From positions 32,065 to 96,064 of the forward strand of contig NZ_MEDS01000010.1 in assembly GCF_001724135.1 (NCBI RefSeq): a stretch of DNA of 64,000 bases, given 5' to 3'. The notes under the pieces are model-generated. The model worked only from the letters and a program-made list of their open reading frames with translations, was not told where the DNA came from and did no database searches. Position numbers and translations under genes: made by a program. This document shows positions 9,027 through 18,741 of the stretch, piece by piece (within the stretch, counting starts at the first letter, position 1; every line of letters starts with the position of its first letter). This DNA is from Comamonas sp. SCN 65-56. GTDB taxonomy: Bacteria > Pseudomonadota > Gammaproteobacteria > Burkholderiales > Burkholderiaceae_C.

Positions 9027-9956
9027 TTACGCCGCTTCGCTGATGCGGCCCAGCAGAAGGTATTCCATCACCGCCTTTTGCACGTGCATGCGGTTCTCGG
9101 CCTCGTCCCAGACGACGGACTGCGGGCCATCGATGACCTCAGCCGTCACTTCCTCGCCGCGGTGTGCGGGCAGGCAGTGCATGAAGAGGGCGTCGGGCTT
9201 GGCGACGGCCATCATTTTTTCGTCCACGCACCAATCGGCGAAGGCCTTGCGCCGCGCTTCGTTCTCGGCCTCGTAGCCCATGCTGGTCCAGACATCGGTG
9301 GTTACCAGATCGGCGCCTTGGCAGGCCTGCATCGGGTTTTGGAAAATTTTGTAGCAACCAGCGCGCGGCTGGCGGGCGCCAAAGGCCAATTTTTCATCTA
9401 CTTCATAGCCTCTGGGCGTGCTCAGGTGCACGGTAAAACCCAGCAGGTCGGCCGCCTGCAGCCAGGTGTTGGCCATGTTGTTGCCATCACCCACCCAGGT
9501 CACCACCTTGCCGGCGATGCTGCCGCGGTGCTCGATCAGGGTGAACAGGTCGGCCATGATCTGGCAGGGGTGGAATTCGTTGGTCAGGCCGTTGATCACC
9601 GGCACGCGCGAGTGCTGGGCAAAGCGCTCGATGCGCTCCTGTCCGAAGGTGCGGATCATCACGATGTCGGTCATGCGGCTGATGACGCGCGCGGTGTCTT
9701 CGATGGATTCGGAGCGCCCGAGCTGGCTGTCGGTGCTGGTGAGGTTGACCACGGTGCCGCCGAGCTGTCCCATCCCCGCCTCAAAGCTCACGCGGGTGCG
9801 CGTGCTGGCCTTCTCGAAGATCATCGCCAGCGTGCGATCCACCAGCGGGTGGTATTTTTCGTAGGCCTTGAACTTGCGCTTGATGATCGCGGTGCGCTCG
9901 AACAGATAGGCATAGTCGTCGGCGCTGAAATCGCTGAATTGCAGGTAGTGCTTCAT
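9027..9956 (-). CDS. argF: Ornithine carbamoyltransferase
   Basis: This 309-residue enzyme transfers the carbamoyl group from carbamoyl phosphate to ornithine, giving citrulline for arginine synthesis. The carbamoyl-phosphate binding motif STRTR lies at residues 51-55, and the ornithine-binding HCLPAHRGEEV loop with its conserved Cys starts near residue 260. The length is normal for anabolic OTCases. Its start overlaps the end of argD by four bases, so argD-argF form an operon read on the minus strand. A palindromic element follows the stop. Confidence 0.95.
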   Translation of the reverse strand: MKHYLQFSDFSADDYAYLFERTAIIKRKFKAYEKYHPLVDRTLAMIFEKASTRTRVSFEAGMGQLGGTVVNLTSTDSQLGRSESIEDTARVISRMTDIVMIRTFGQERIERFAQHSRVPVINGLTNEFHPCQIMADLFTLIEHRGSIAGKVVTWVGDGNNMANTWLQAADLLGFTVHLSTPRGYEVDEKLAFGARQPRAGCYKIFQNPMQACQGADLVTTDVWTSMGYEAENEARRKAFADWCVDEKMMAVAKPDALFMHCLPAHRGEEVTAEVIDGPQSVVWDEAENRMHVQKAVMEYLLLGRISEAA

Positions 9957-11167
9957 GCGGGAACCTCGCTCGTTTCGGCAAGAAAGGCTTGCACCACGGG
10001 GGTGAGGAGCGCCACGATTTCGTCGGCCTCGGCGGTGGTGAGGATGAGCGGCGGCACGATGCGGATCACGCTGTCGGCCGTCACCGAGATCAAAAGCCCC
10101 GCCTCGGCGGCGCGGTTGATGAGCACGCCGCAGGGGCGGTCCAGCTCGACGCCGATGATGAGCCCCTGGCCGCGGATTTCATTCACGCCGGGCAGATTGC
10201 CCAGAGCCTGCTGCAGCGCGGCCTTGAGGTGCGTGCCGACTTCGGTCGCGTTGGCCAGCAGCCGGTCTTGCTCCATGATGGTGAGGGTTTCCACGCCTGC
10301 CCGCATCGCCAGCGGGTTGCCGCCGAAGGTGGTGCCGTGGTTGCCGGGCTGGAACACGCTGGCCGCCACGCCTTTGGCCAGCACCGCGCCCACCGGCACG
10401 CCTGACGCAAGGCCCTTGGCCAGGCTCATCACATCCGGCATGATGCCGGCCCACTGGTGGGCAAACCATTTGCCGGTGCGGCCCATGCCGCACTGGATCT
10501 CATCGAGCACCATGAGCCAGCCACGCTCGTCGCACAGTGCGCGCACCTGCTGCAGGTATTCGGCGCGCATCGGGTGCAGGCCGCCTTCGCCCTGAATGGG
10601 TTCAAGCATCACGGCAACGATGTCCGGGTTGTTTGCGGTGGCCGCTTGCAGCGCCGCCAGGTCATTGACCGGCACGCGCAGAAAGCCTTCCATCAGCGGG
10701 CCGAAACCGCTTCTCACCTTCTCGTTGGCCGTGGCGGCCATCGTCCCGAGCGAGCGGCCGTGAAAAGCGTGCTCGTAGACCACGATCACCGGCTTGGCGA
10801 TGCCCTTGTCCACGCCGTACTTGCGCGCGATCTTGATCGCCGCCTCGTTGGCCTCCAGGCCGGTGCTGCAGAAGAACGCCTTGTCCATGTGCGCGCGTTC
10901 GGTCAGCAGCGTCGCGAGCTGCTCCTGCCCGGGCACGTGGTAGTAGTTGGAGCAGTGGATGAGCTTGGCCACCTGGTCCTGCAGCGCAGGCACCAGCCTG
11001 GGATGGTCGTGCCCCAGCGTGCTGACGGCAATGCCCGCGAGCGCGTCCATGTATTCCTTGCCGTTCACATCCCACACGCGCACACCGCGGCCTCGCTCAA
11101 GCGCGATCGGCACCCGGTTGTAGGTGTTCATCACGTGGGGCGAGGCGGCAGCAATCGGTGCGCTCAT
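9953..11167 (-). CDS. argD: Acetylornithine aminotransferase
   Basis: This 404-residue PLP enzyme of the class III aminotransferase family converts N-acetylglutamate semialdehyde to N-acetylornithine with glutamate as donor. Visible features are the VLDEIQCGMGRTGKWFAHQ region and the PLP-lysine segment VMSLAKGLASGVPVG. Coupling to argF supports the biosynthetic ArgD role over other omega-transaminases. A GGAGAG ribosome-binding site lies five bases before the ATG. A TAGAAT hexamer about 60 bases upstream (11225-11230) could be a -10 element, but I see no good -35. Confidence 0.93.
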   Translation of the reverse strand: MSAPIAAASPHVMNTYNRVPIALERGRGVRVWDVNGKEYMDALAGIAVSTLGHDHPRLVPALQDQVAKLIHCSNYYHVPGQEQLATLLTERAHMDKAFFCSTGLEANEAAIKIARKYGVDKGIAKPVIVVYEHAFHGRSLGTMAATANEKVRSGFGPLMEGFLRVPVNDLAALQAATANNPDIVAVMLEPIQGEGGLHPMRAEYLQQVRALCDERGWLMVLDEIQCGMGRTGKWFAHQWAGIMPDVMSLAKGLASGVPVGAVLAKGVAASVFQPGNHGTTFGGNPLAMRAGVETLTIMEQDRLLANATEVGTHLKAALQQALGNLPGVNEIRGQGLIIGVELDRPCGVLINRAAEAGLLISVTADSVIRIVPPLILTTAEADEIVALLTPVVQAFLAETSEVPA

Positions 11168-11272
11168 GAAGGCTCTCCAAAGGGTGCGGACAACACATGG
11201 GCTGACCGCAGGGGAAAGCCCGATATTCTAGGGCGATGCGCTCATCGGTGTTTGCCGATGGCGGAGCAGGGT

Positions 11273-12523
11273 TCAGCCGCGTGCGGGTCGATCGGCGTAC
11301 TTGCCCAGCTCCCACTTGGCGATGGCGTTGCGGTGCACTTCATCCGGACCGTCGGCAAAGCGCAGCGTGCGCGCATTCGCGTAGGCGTAGGCGAGCGGGA
11401 AATCATCGCTGACTCCGCCGCCGCCATGCACCTGGATGGCCCAGTCGATCACCTGGCAGGCCATGGCTGGCGCAACCACTTTGATCATTGCGATCTCAGT
11501 CTTGGCGACCTTGTTGCCCGCGGTGTCCATTATCCATGCGGCCTTGAGCGTGAGCAGGCGCGCCATGTCGATCTTGCAGCGTGCTTCGGCGATGCGCTCC
11601 TGCGTGACGGTCTGCTGCGCGATGGTCTTGCCAAAGGCGACGCGGCTGCTGGCGCGCCGGCACATGAGCTCCAGCGCGCGTTCGGCCTGGCCGATCAGCC
11701 GCATGCAGTGGTGAATGCGGCCCGGGCCGAGGCGCCCCTGCGCAATCTCGAAACCGCGGCCTTCACCCAGCAGGATGTTGCCGACGGGCACGCGCACGCG
11801 GTCGAAGATCACTTCCGAATGCCCGTGCGGTGCATCGTCGTAGCCAAAGACGTTGAGGTTGCGCAGCACGGTGATGCCGGGGGTGTCGGCGGGCACGACG
11901 ATCATGCTTTGCTGCGAATGCCGGGGTGCCTCGGGGTCGGTCTTGCCCATGGTGATGTAGACCTTGCAGCGCGGGTCGCCCGCGCCGCTGGTCCACCACT
12001 TGCGGCCGGAGATGACGTAATCGTCGCCGTCGCGCGCTATGCGGGTGGTGATGTTGGTCGCGTCGCTGCTGGCCACCTCCGGCTCGGTCATGGCAAAGCC
12101 CGAGCGGATGCGGCCCTCAAGCAGCGGCTTGAGCCACTCGGCCTTGATGGCCTCGCTGCCGTAGCGGGCAATGGTTTCCATGTTGCCGGTGTCGGGCGCC
12201 GAGCAGTTGAAGACTTCGCTGGCCCAGAGCACGCGGCCCATGATTTCGGCCAGTGGCGCGTATTCCTGGTTGGTGAGGCCGGCGCCGTGGTAGCCCGAGG
12301 CTTCAGCGGTATCGACTGGCAGAAACAGGTTCCACAACCCGGCAGCCTGTGCCTTGGGCTTGAGGTTTTCGATGGTCTTGAGCGGCGTCCAGCGCTTGCC
12401 GGCCTGGGTATTGGCAGCGAGTTCCGTCGCGTGCTCCTTCTCGGCCGGGTAGATGTGGTCATCCATGAACTGCGTCAGTTTTTTCTGCAGTTCGCGCGTC
12501 TTGGGGGAGTATTCGAAGTCCAT
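11273..12523 (-). CDS. Acyl-CoA dehydrogenase family protein (ACAD10/11-like partner)
   Basis: This 416-residue FAD enzyme has typical acyl-CoA dehydrogenase segments: [33 protein letters not shown], the flavin-binding [12 protein letters not shown] area, and the C-terminal [20 protein letters not shown]. It lies 27 bases downstream of an APH-fold kinase, the same pairing as the fused domains of eukaryotic ACAD10/11. In that family the kinase phosphorylates a 4-hydroxyacyl-CoA and the dehydrogenase domain completes conversion to an enoyl-CoA for beta-oxidation. That role here is inference. Electrons would leave through ETF and the ETF-QO encoded at 39482. Confidence 0.9.
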   Translation of the reverse strand: MDFEYSPKTRELQKKLTQFMDDHIYPAEKEHATELAANTQAGKRWTPLKTIENLKPKAQAAGLWNLFLPVDTAEASGYHGAGLTNQEYAPLAEIMGRVLWASEVFNCSAPDTGNMETIARYGSEAIKAEWLKPLLEGRIRSGFAMTEPEVASSDATNITTRIARDGDDYVISGRKWWTSGAGDPRCKVYITMGKTDPEAPRHSQQSMIVVPADTPGITVLRNLNVFGYDDAPHGHSEVIFDRVRVPVGNILLGEGRGFEIAQGRLGPGRIHHCMRLIGQAERALELMCRRASSRVAFGKTIAQQTVTQERIAEARCKIDMARLLTLKAAWIMDTAGNKVAKTEIAMIKVVAPAMACQVIDWAIQVHGGGGVSDDFPLAYAYANARTLRFADGPDEVHRNAIAKWELGKYADRPARG

Positions 12524-12550
12524 GGGTTTCCTCGTGGAGATGGAAGGGTG

Positions 12551-13636
12551 TCACGCCTTGCGGGCGAAGGACCAGGCCAGTTCGGCCATCGGGCGGGCCT
12601 GCGCTCCGGCGGCCCTGGCCTCGCTGCTGGCGGCCGTGCCGGCCTCCACGCGCTTGGCGATGCCTTGCAGGATGGCGGCGATGCGAAACAGGTTGTAGGC
12701 CAGGTAGAAGTTCCAGTCAGCGTGCAGGCTGACGGTGTCGACGATGCCGGTGCGCTCGCAGTAGCGGTGGATGTAATCGCGCTCTGCAGGAATGCCCAGC
12801 GCTGCCAGGTCCAGCCCGCCAATGCCGCGCCCCAGGGCGTGGGGGATATGCCAGCTCATGCAGTGGTAGGCAAAGTCCGCCAGCGGGTGGCCCAGCGTGG
12901 ACAGCTCCCAGTCCAGCACCGCGATGACGCGCGGCTCGCTGGGATGGAACATCAGGTTGTCCAGGCGGTAGTCGCCGTGGACGATGCAGACGCGGCTTTC
13001 ATCGCGCGCGCTGGCAGGCATGTGGGCGGGCAGCCAGTCCATCAGTTGGTCCATCTCAGCGATGGGCTGGGTGATGGAGGCGCGGTACTGCTTGCTCCAG
13101 CGGCCGATCTGGCGCTCGAAGTAGTTGCCGCCCTTGCCGTAGCTTGACAGGCCTTGTTGGGCGACATCCACGCTGTGCAGCGCGGCAATCACCTGGTTCA
13201 TGGCGTCATAGATGGCGCCGCGCTCGGCGGGGCTCATGCCGGGCAGGGATTGGTCCCAGAGCACGCGGCCCTGCATATGCTCCATGAGGTAGAAGGCGCG
13301 CCCGATGACGGCTTCGTCCTCGCACAGCGCAATCATTCGGGGCACCGGAACGTCGGTGCCCGCCAGACCTTGCATCACCGCGTATTCGCGCTCGATGGCA
13401 TGGGCCGAGGGCAGCAGCTTGGCCACCGGACCGGGTTTGGAGCGCATGACGTAGCTCTGCGTGGGCGTGACCAGCTTGTAGGTGGGGTTGGATTGCCCGC
13501 CCTTGAAAAGCTCCACCTGCAGCGGGCCGGCAAAGCCGGGCACATGCCGCGCAGCCCAGGCGGCGAGCGCGTCGATATCAAAAGCCTGCTTGCCGGACAT
13601 CGGGCGCGTGCCTATGAATTGGTCGTAGGATGGCAT
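12551..13636 (-). CDS. Phosphotransferase (APH/choline kinase fold), ACAD10/11-type
   Basis: This 361-residue kinase-fold protein has an N-terminal nucleotide region (LFKGGQSNPTYKLVT, YVMRSKP), the catalytic loop VHGDYRLDNLMF and the metal-binding VLDWELSTLG, all in the order of aminoglycoside-phosphotransferase folds. Proteins with this exact style next to an acyl-CoA dehydrogenase are thought to phosphorylate hydroxyacyl-CoA rather than antibiotics. Adjacency to the downstream dehydrogenase supports this. Starts at 13636 (MPSYDQ) or 13600 (MSGKQAF) are both possible. I would not call it a resistance gene. Confidence 0.87.
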   Translation of the reverse strand: MPSYDQFIGTRPMSGKQAFDIDALAAWAARHVPGFAGPLQVELFKGGQSNPTYKLVTPTQSYVMRSKPGPVAKLLPSAHAIEREYAVMQGLAGTDVPVPRMIALCEDEAVIGRAFYLMEHMQGRVLWDQSLPGMSPAERGAIYDAMNQVIAALHSVDVAQQGLSSYGKGGNYFERQIGRWSKQYRASITQPIAEMDQLMDWLPAHMPASARDESRVCIVHGDYRLDNLMFHPSEPRVIAVLDWELSTLGHPLADFAYHCMSWHIPHALGRGIGGLDLAALGIPAERDYIHRYCERTGIVDTVSLHADWNFYLAYNLFRIAAILQGIAKRVEAGTAASSEARAAGAQARPMAELAWSFARKA

Positions 13637-13732
13637 GGCAGACGGTTCAAAAATGAGAGTGGCTTGCGCACATCAGACAAGCGCTTGCACGCAATTTGGC
13701 TTGATTTTTCCAGTGCAACCAGCCGCACAGTT

Positions 13733-14452
13733 CTAGAGCGCGCTTTCGGCAATGCGCATCAACGCTTCGCGCTCGCGCACCACCAGGCCGCCGAGTTCGA
13801 TGCGGATGGCATTCTCGCGCTCCATCGCCTTGAGTTCCTGGTTCACGCGCTGGCGCGAGGCGCCCAGCAGCTGCGCCAGCTCTTCCTGCGCCAGATGCAG
13901 ACCGATGCGGATCTCGCCCTCGTTGGCCAGACTGGTGACGCCATAGCTGCGCGCCAGGTGCAGCAGCTGCTTGGCCAGGCGCGCGCGCAGCGGCAGGGTG
14001 TTGAGGTCTTCCACCAGCCCGAAGAGCTGGCGGATGCGCCGTGCCTGCAGCCGCAAGAGCGCTTCGTAGAGTTCCGTGTGCTGGGAGAGGATCTTGCGGA
14101 AATCCGCCCGTGCCACGCAGACGATCGTGGTCTCGCCATGCGCGTAGGCATCGTGCGTGCGCTGGTCGCCATCCAGGATCGCCACGTCGCCAAACCAGAT
14201 GCCCGGCTCCACGTAGGTGAGGGTGATCTGCTTGCCCGAAAGCGAAGTGGAACTGACGCGTACCGCGCCGCGTGCGCAGGCGATCCATTCTTCGGCCATG
14301 TCGCCGCGGGCGGCGATCAGCGTCCCATCGCGAAAGCGTCTGACGTAGGTGCATCGAAGAATGTCGTGTCGCAGCGATGGCGAGAGGGAGGAAAACCAGC
14401 GACCGGAATTGATCGCCTCGCGTTCTTCAATCGTAAGGATGGGTTCATCCAT
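13733..14452 (-). CDS. Crp/Fnr-family transcriptional regulator
   Basis: This 239-residue regulator has an N-terminal cyclic-nucleotide-binding-like beta roll (RDGTLIAARGDMAEEWIACARG, EPGIWFGDVAILDG) and a C-terminal winged helix with recognition helix LAQLLGASRQRVNQELKAM. No Fnr-type cysteine cluster is visible at the N-terminus, so it is not an oxygen-sensing Fe-S Fnr; the effector is unknown. The ATG at 14452 gives a family-length protein. It is 96 bases upstream of the kinase/acyl-CoA dehydrogenase pair on the same strand and may regulate them, which is inference. Confidence 0.9.
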   Translation of the reverse strand: MDEPILTIEEREAINSGRWFSSLSPSLRHDILRCTYVRRFRDGTLIAARGDMAEEWIACARGAVRVSSTSLSGKQITLTYVEPGIWFGDVAILDGDQRTHDAYAHGETTIVCVARADFRKILSQHTELYEALLRLQARRIRQLFGLVEDLNTLPLRARLAKQLLHLARSYGVTSLANEGEIRIGLHLAQEELAQLLGASRQRVNQELKAMERENAIRIELGGLVVREREALMRIAESAL

Positions 14453-14495
14453 GGTCTGTCTTTTGGGTGACTGGGGTTGACGGCGCGATGATGCC

Positions 14496-15311
14496 TCAGC
14501 GCGCGGCGCCGTTGCCGCCGTGGCGCGCCATCGGGGGGATGTCGGCATCGAGCGAGCGCAGGTCGGCCACGGGTTCGGCGCCAAAGTCGGCGCGATGCAG
14601 CCATGCCAGCACGCGCTGGGCGGCAGCGTCGGTGCTGGCGAGTGCGTGCGCCTGTTTCAGCTGGACGAAGCGCGCGTGGTCGGGAAAGTCGCTCGCCTGG
14701 GCGCCACGCAGCTGGACCTGCATGTCGGTGTCGATGACGCCGGGCGCCAGAGCGCAGACGCGTGCACCCTGCGGTTTGCCGGCTTCTTCCAGTGCCAGGC
14801 AGCGGGTGAAGTGGTCCATGCCGGCCTTGGCGGCGCAGTAGGCGGCAGTGGAGGCCATGGGCCTGCGCCCCAGGCCGGATGAAATATTGAGCACCTTGCG
14901 CGGTGCCTTCCAGTGCCCGGTGGCGCTGAGGAAGACGGCGGACAGCAGCATCGGTGCCTCCAGCCCCACGCGCAGTGCGGTGGCCAGCGCTGCCTGCCCG
15001 GCGGCGTCGGCGCTCTGGCTCAGGGGCACGATGGGCGGTATCACGCCGGCGTTGTTGATCAGCGTGGCGCTGGCGTGGCGTGCGGGGGGCTGGTCGGCGA
15101 GCCATTCGCGCAGCCGTTCGGCGGCGAGCGCGGCATCGGCCAGGTCGTGCTGCCATTGCTCCAGCCGGGCGCCCGGTGGGGCGCTGAGCTGTGGATGGAC
15201 GTTGCGCGAGACAAGAATCAGCGTGTGCCCGGGTTGCATCAACTGGCGTGCGAGCGCCAGGCCAAGGCCACGGGATGCGCCGGTGATGATGGTCAGGTGG
15301 GAAGAGGACAT
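14496..15311 (-). CDS. Short-chain dehydrogenase/reductase (sepiapterin-reductase-like)
   Basis: This 271-residue Rossmann enzyme has the cofactor loop TIITGASRGLGLALARQL, the structural LINNAGVIPP motif, the catalytic Ser in NISSGLGRRP, and the active-site YCAAKAGMDHF. These are the hallmarks of classical SDRs using NAD(P)H. The substrate is not evident. The gene lies between the Crp/Fnr gene (43 bases downstream) and the pseudouridine synthase gene (61 bases upstream), all on the minus strand. Confidence 0.87.
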   Translation of the reverse strand: MSSSHLTIITGASRGLGLALARQLMQPGHTLILVSRNVHPQLSAPPGARLEQWQHDLADAALAAERLREWLADQPPARHASATLINNAGVIPPIVPLSQSADAAGQAALATALRVGLEAPMLLSAVFLSATGHWKAPRKVLNISSGLGRRPMASTAAYCAAKAGMDHFTRCLALEEAGKPQGARVCALAPGVIDTDMQVQLRGAQASDFPDHARFVQLKQAHALASTDAAAQRVLAWLHRADFGAEPVADLRSLDADIPPMARHGGNGAAR

Positions 15312-15372
15312 GCGGATGGTGCGGCGGGTGGTGTGCGCGCTGGTGCGGCGCCATCACCTGCATTCTGGTGCA

Positions 15373-16038
15373 TCAAAAAGGGGGTGGCGCATTGAACTCC
15401 ATCCATGTGCCGGTCGCTGGATGGGCAAAACCCAGTTTCCAGGCATGCAGCAGCAGGCGCGGGCTGGCGGCGGCCAGTTCCGGCGCGGCATAGAGTGCAT
15501 CGCCCAGGATGGGGTGTCCGATATGCGCCAGATGCAGGCGCAGCTGGTGGGTGCGGCCGGTGAGCGGTGCCAGCTCCAGCCGCGTGCGGTGGCCGGTGGC
15601 ATCGTGGAGCAGCGTGCGCCAGCGCGTCTGGCTCGCCTTGCCCCGGGCGACATCCACTTTCTGCAGCGGACGACGCGGCCAATCGGCCATGAGCGGCGCG
15701 TCTATGGTGCTCCAGCCGTCGGCGTCGGCGTCTTCCCGGGGCTGGCCGTGGACGATGGCCAGATAGCGCTTGGCCATCGTGCGCGCCGCAAACGCGTGGC
15801 TCAGGCTGCGCTGGGCAACGCCATGGCGTGCCATCAGCACCAGCCCCGAGGTGGCCTGATCGAGCCGATGGACGACGAGCGCATCCGGGTAGTGCTGCTG
15901 CACGCGCCGGCTCAGGCAGTCTTGCTTGTCCGCTCCACGGCCGGGCACGCAGAGCAGCCCGGCAGGCTTGCACAGCAGCAGCACATCGTTGTCCGCGTGC
16001 ACGCACTGCAGGCACGCCACTGCGTCATTGGCGGCCAT
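15373..16038 (-). CDS. RluA-family pseudouridine synthase
   Basis: This 221-residue protein isomerises uridine to pseudouridine in RNA. The catalytic motif VVHRLDQATSGLVLMA contains the conserved Asp, and the C-terminal TGRTHQLRLHLAHIGHPILGD motif is typical of RluA/TruC. No N-terminal S4 domain is present, so it resembles the short RluA type acting on 23S rRNA or tRNA rather than RluC/RluD. The exact target cannot be read. Its start overlaps the end of the histidine kinase gene by 14 bases. Confidence 0.9.
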   Translation of the reverse strand: MAANDAVACLQCVHADNDVLLLCKPAGLLCVPGRGADKQDCLSRRVQQHYPDALVVHRLDQATSGLVLMARHGVAQRSLSHAFAARTMAKRYLAIVHGQPREDADADGWSTIDAPLMADWPRRPLQKVDVARGKASQTRWRTLLHDATGHRTRLELAPLTGRTHQLRLHLAHIGHPILGDALYAAPELAAASPRLLLHAWKLGFAHPATGTWMEFNAPPPF

Positions 16039-18193
16039 CGATGAGCCGGTCCACCGTTTCGCACAGCTCCTGCACGTCGTTGGGCTTGTGGATCAGAGCC
16101 CGCGCACCTTCCTGCAGCGCGGCTTGCTCGATGTCGGCGGTGATGTAGCCCGAAGCCAGCGCCACCGGCAGATCGCCGCGGATCTGGCGCGCGGCGCGCA
16201 ACAGCTGCACGCCGGAATGGCCGGGCATGTTGTAGTCGGTGACCAGCAGGTCGTAGCCATCCGGGTCTTGCGCCAGCGCTGCCGTGGCCGCCTGCGGATC
16301 GGTGAAGCCGCTGACCTCGTAGCCGCGGCGTGCCAGCAGCCGCTGCACCAGAAACACCAGTGCCTGGTCATCGTCGACATACATCACATGGCGCTTGCGT
16401 GCGGGTGTGGCGGGGGCCTGCGCTGCAGGCATGCCGGGCAAGGCTTGCTGGCGGGTGTCGGCCTGACGTTGAACTTCCTGCTCCACCGCAGGGAAATACA
16501 GCGTAAAGCAACTTCCCTGCCCGGGTGCACTCTGCACATCGACCGCGCCGCCATGCGTGCGCATCACGCCATGCACCACCGGCAGACCCAGCCCGGTGCC
16601 CTGGCCGACGGGCTTGGTGGTGTAAAACGGCTCGAAGATGCGCGCGCGCGTGGCGGCGTCCATGCCCGGCCCGTCATCGATCACGTCCAGCGCTACGTAG
16701 AGGCCGGGCGTGAGAGTCAGGCGCTCTGCCAGGCGTTGCTGCGGTTGCACGCGCCGAGCGCGCATGCGCACTTGCCCGGCCTGGGTGCCCAGAGCCTGGA
16801 CGGCGTTGGTGCAGAGGTTGAGCAGCGCCTGTTCCACCTGCGTAGCATCGGCCAGGATGGCCGGCAGGCGCTCCGGCGCTTCCACCAGCAGCGTGACGCC
16901 GGGCGGCAAGGTGACATGCAGCAGGCGTTCGGTCTCGTGCATCAGCTCGGGCAGCTGCACGGCGCGCCGCTCGGGTGCTTCATTGCGGCTGAAGGCAAGA
17001 ATCTGGCGCACCAGATCGCGCGCACGGCGTGCGGCTTTTTCGATCTCGTGCAGGCTCTCCAGCACGCGCGCATCGGCGGCGGGGGCCTCGGCATCGGCCT
17101 TGGCCAGTTCGACGTTGCCTAGAATGGCATGCAGGATGTTGTTGAAATCATGCGCGATGCCGCCCGCCATGGTGCCCACGGCCTGCATCTTCTGGGATTC
17201 GCGCAGCTGCCCTTCCAGTTCGCTGCGCCGCGCCTCGGCGCGCTTGTGCGCGGTCAGATCGCGTGCGAAGACGGTGGTGGTCACACGCCCCTCGTGGTGC
17301 TCGAACGCCATGTTCACTTCCACCGCCAGCGGCTGGCCGGCGGCGGTGCGCGCCTGCACCTCGCCCAGGGCCGCCTGCGTGGTGAGCTGGGCGTAGGCCG
17401 GCGCGCGGTCCAGTTCGGGGAAGAAGCGCGCCAGCGGACTGCCCAGCGCGTCGCGCGTCGGGCACTGGAAAAGCGCGGCGGCGGTCGGGTTGAAGACGGT
17501 GATGCGCTGGTGCTCGTCGATGCAGATGATGGCGTCGAGCGCGGAGTTGATCACCGCCTCCAGCCGCTCCTCGCTGGCGTGCAGCTGCTCGTTGCGCTGC
17601 TGCAGCGTCTTGCGCTCGGCCAGCAGCGGGCCCTGGTCAATCACGGCGCACAGAAACTGGCGCAGCGGTTCGCCTTGGGCCAGCGGAATCTCGGCATAGG
17701 CAATGTGCAGATCGCCCGTGATCTGGCGCTCGCGCCCGATGCGAAACACCACCTCGGAGCTGTCGCTGCGTCCCTGAACGCGGGCGATGGCAAAGGCGCG
17801 GTGGACCCGGTCGGCATCGGTGTCGCTGACAAAGGGCATGAGCGAGGTCAGTGGCCGATCGGCCTCGGTCGGCTGAAACGAGCGATGCGCCATCGCATTC
17901 GCCTGCACCACCATGTCATGCTCGTCCAGCACCATGAGCGCCAGCGGCACGCTGGCAAACAGCGCCTCGAAGCGCTCGGACGCGCTTTCCGCCACCTGCT
18001 GGCTGTAGAGCAGCTCCTTGTTCTGGACCTGCAGCTCGCGCTGCGCCGTCTGAAGCTGCTCTATCACCTCGCTGATCGGCCCTTCGAAGCGGTCGGCGCT
18101 GCGGCGCTCCACGGTCACCTGTCCGGGCCGGGCCGCATCGGGTGCCTGGGGTGTTCCGTTCTGGCCCAGGAATGACAGATCAGGGAGGTTCAT
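16025..18193 (-). CDS. PAS-domain hybrid sensor histidine kinase with C-terminal receiver
   Basis: This 722-residue signalling protein has no transmembrane segment, so it is cytoplasmic. A short coiled coil (about residues 40-75) leads into two PAS domains (about 75-190 and 205-320). The kinase core follows: phosphoacceptor H348 in GGIAHDFNNIL, N-box NLCTNAVQAL near 459, G1 DDGPGM near 506, F-box FEPFYTTK near 520 and G2 GQGTGLGLPVV. The C-terminal receiver has acidic DDD near 607, phosphoacceptor D653 in VTDYNMPG and Lys in LIHKPND. The architecture resembles NtrB-like hybrid kinases. No separate output regulator is adjacent, so its partner is unknown. Confidence 0.93.
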   Translation of the reverse strand: MNLPDLSFLGQNGTPQAPDAARPGQVTVERRSADRFEGPISEVIEQLQTAQRELQVQNKELLYSQQVAESASERFEALFASVPLALMVLDEHDMVVQANAMAHRSFQPTEADRPLTSLMPFVSDTDADRVHRAFAIARVQGRSDSSEVVFRIGRERQITGDLHIAYAEIPLAQGEPLRQFLCAVIDQGPLLAERKTLQQRNEQLHASEERLEAVINSALDAIICIDEHQRITVFNPTAAALFQCPTRDALGSPLARFFPELDRAPAYAQLTTQAALGEVQARTAAGQPLAVEVNMAFEHHEGRVTTTVFARDLTAHKRAEARRSELEGQLRESQKMQAVGTMAGGIAHDFNNILHAILGNVELAKADAEAPAADARVLESLHEIEKAARRARDLVRQILAFSRNEAPERRAVQLPELMHETERLLHVTLPPGVTLLVEAPERLPAILADATQVEQALLNLCTNAVQALGTQAGQVRMRARRVQPQQRLAERLTLTPGLYVALDVIDDGPGMDAATRARIFEPFYTTKPVGQGTGLGLPVVHGVMRTHGGAVDVQSAPGQGSCFTLYFPAVEQEVQRQADTRQQALPGMPAAQAPATPARKRHVMYVDDDQALVFLVQRLLARRGYEVSGFTDPQAATAALAQDPDGYDLLVTDYNMPGHSGVQLLRAARQIRGDLPVALASGYITADIEQAALQEGARALIHKPNDVQELCETVDRLIDGRQ

Positions 18194-18220
18194 GGCTGTC
18201 GGTCGGCTGCGGCGCGGGCG

Positions 18221-18622
18221 TCAGTGCTTGACGGCCAGCAATTCCACTTCAAAGGTCAGCGTGGCATTGGGCGGGATCACGCCGCCCGCGCCACGCGAGC
18301 CGTAGGCGATCTGCGGCGGACAAATGAGCTTGGCCTTGCCGCCCACCTTCATTTTCTGTAGCCCCTCGGTCCAGCAGGGGATGACGCGGCCCAGCGGGAA
18401 CTCGGTGGGCTCGCCGCGCTGGTAGGAGCTGTCAAAGACCTTGCCATCGGCGAACATGCCCTTGTAGTGCACCTTGACGATGTCGCTGGCCTTGGGCGCG
18501 TCGCCCTGGCCTTCGGTGATGGCTTCATAGATCAGGCCGCTGTCGGTGGTGACCGGCGTGGCCTGCACAGCGGTGGCGGCAAGCGCCAGCAGCGTGGCGA
18601 ACAGGATGGGAGCAGGGCGCAT
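18221..18622 (-). CDS. FKBP-type peptidyl-prolyl cis-trans isomerase (exported)
   Basis: This 133-residue protein begins with a signal peptide (residues 1-21, ending AVQA) and continues with one FKBP domain: VKVHYKGMFADGKVFDSSYQ, the active-site stretch EFPLGRVIPCWTEGLQKM, and IAYGSRGAGGVIPPNATLTFEV. It would speed proline isomerisation in periplasmic protein folding. The length matches single-domain FKBPs plus a leader. It ends 27 bases before the histidine kinase gene start on the same strand. No dimerisation domain (FkpA/Mip type) is present. Confidence 0.93.
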   Translation of the reverse strand: MRPAPILFATLLALAATAVQATPVTTDSGLIYEAITEGQGDAPKASDIVKVHYKGMFADGKVFDSSYQRGEPTEFPLGRVIPCWTEGLQKMKVGGKAKLICPPQIAYGSRGAGGVIPPNATLTFEVELLAVKH

Positions 18623-18741
18623 GGGGAGTGTCTGAAAAAAGAGGGTGAAACCAGCGCTGCAGATCGCGCATGGAGGTGCAGGAACCGAAATGATAGGGGC
18701 TTGCAGCAGCCGCCTGGGCGAATGGAACCCGCAAGCGCTCG

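Noticed and set aside
12551..13636. Aminoglycoside resistance kinase
   Set aside because: The kinase fold is shared, but the sequence style and the adjacent acyl-CoA dehydrogenase point to the ACAD10/11-type metabolic kinase.
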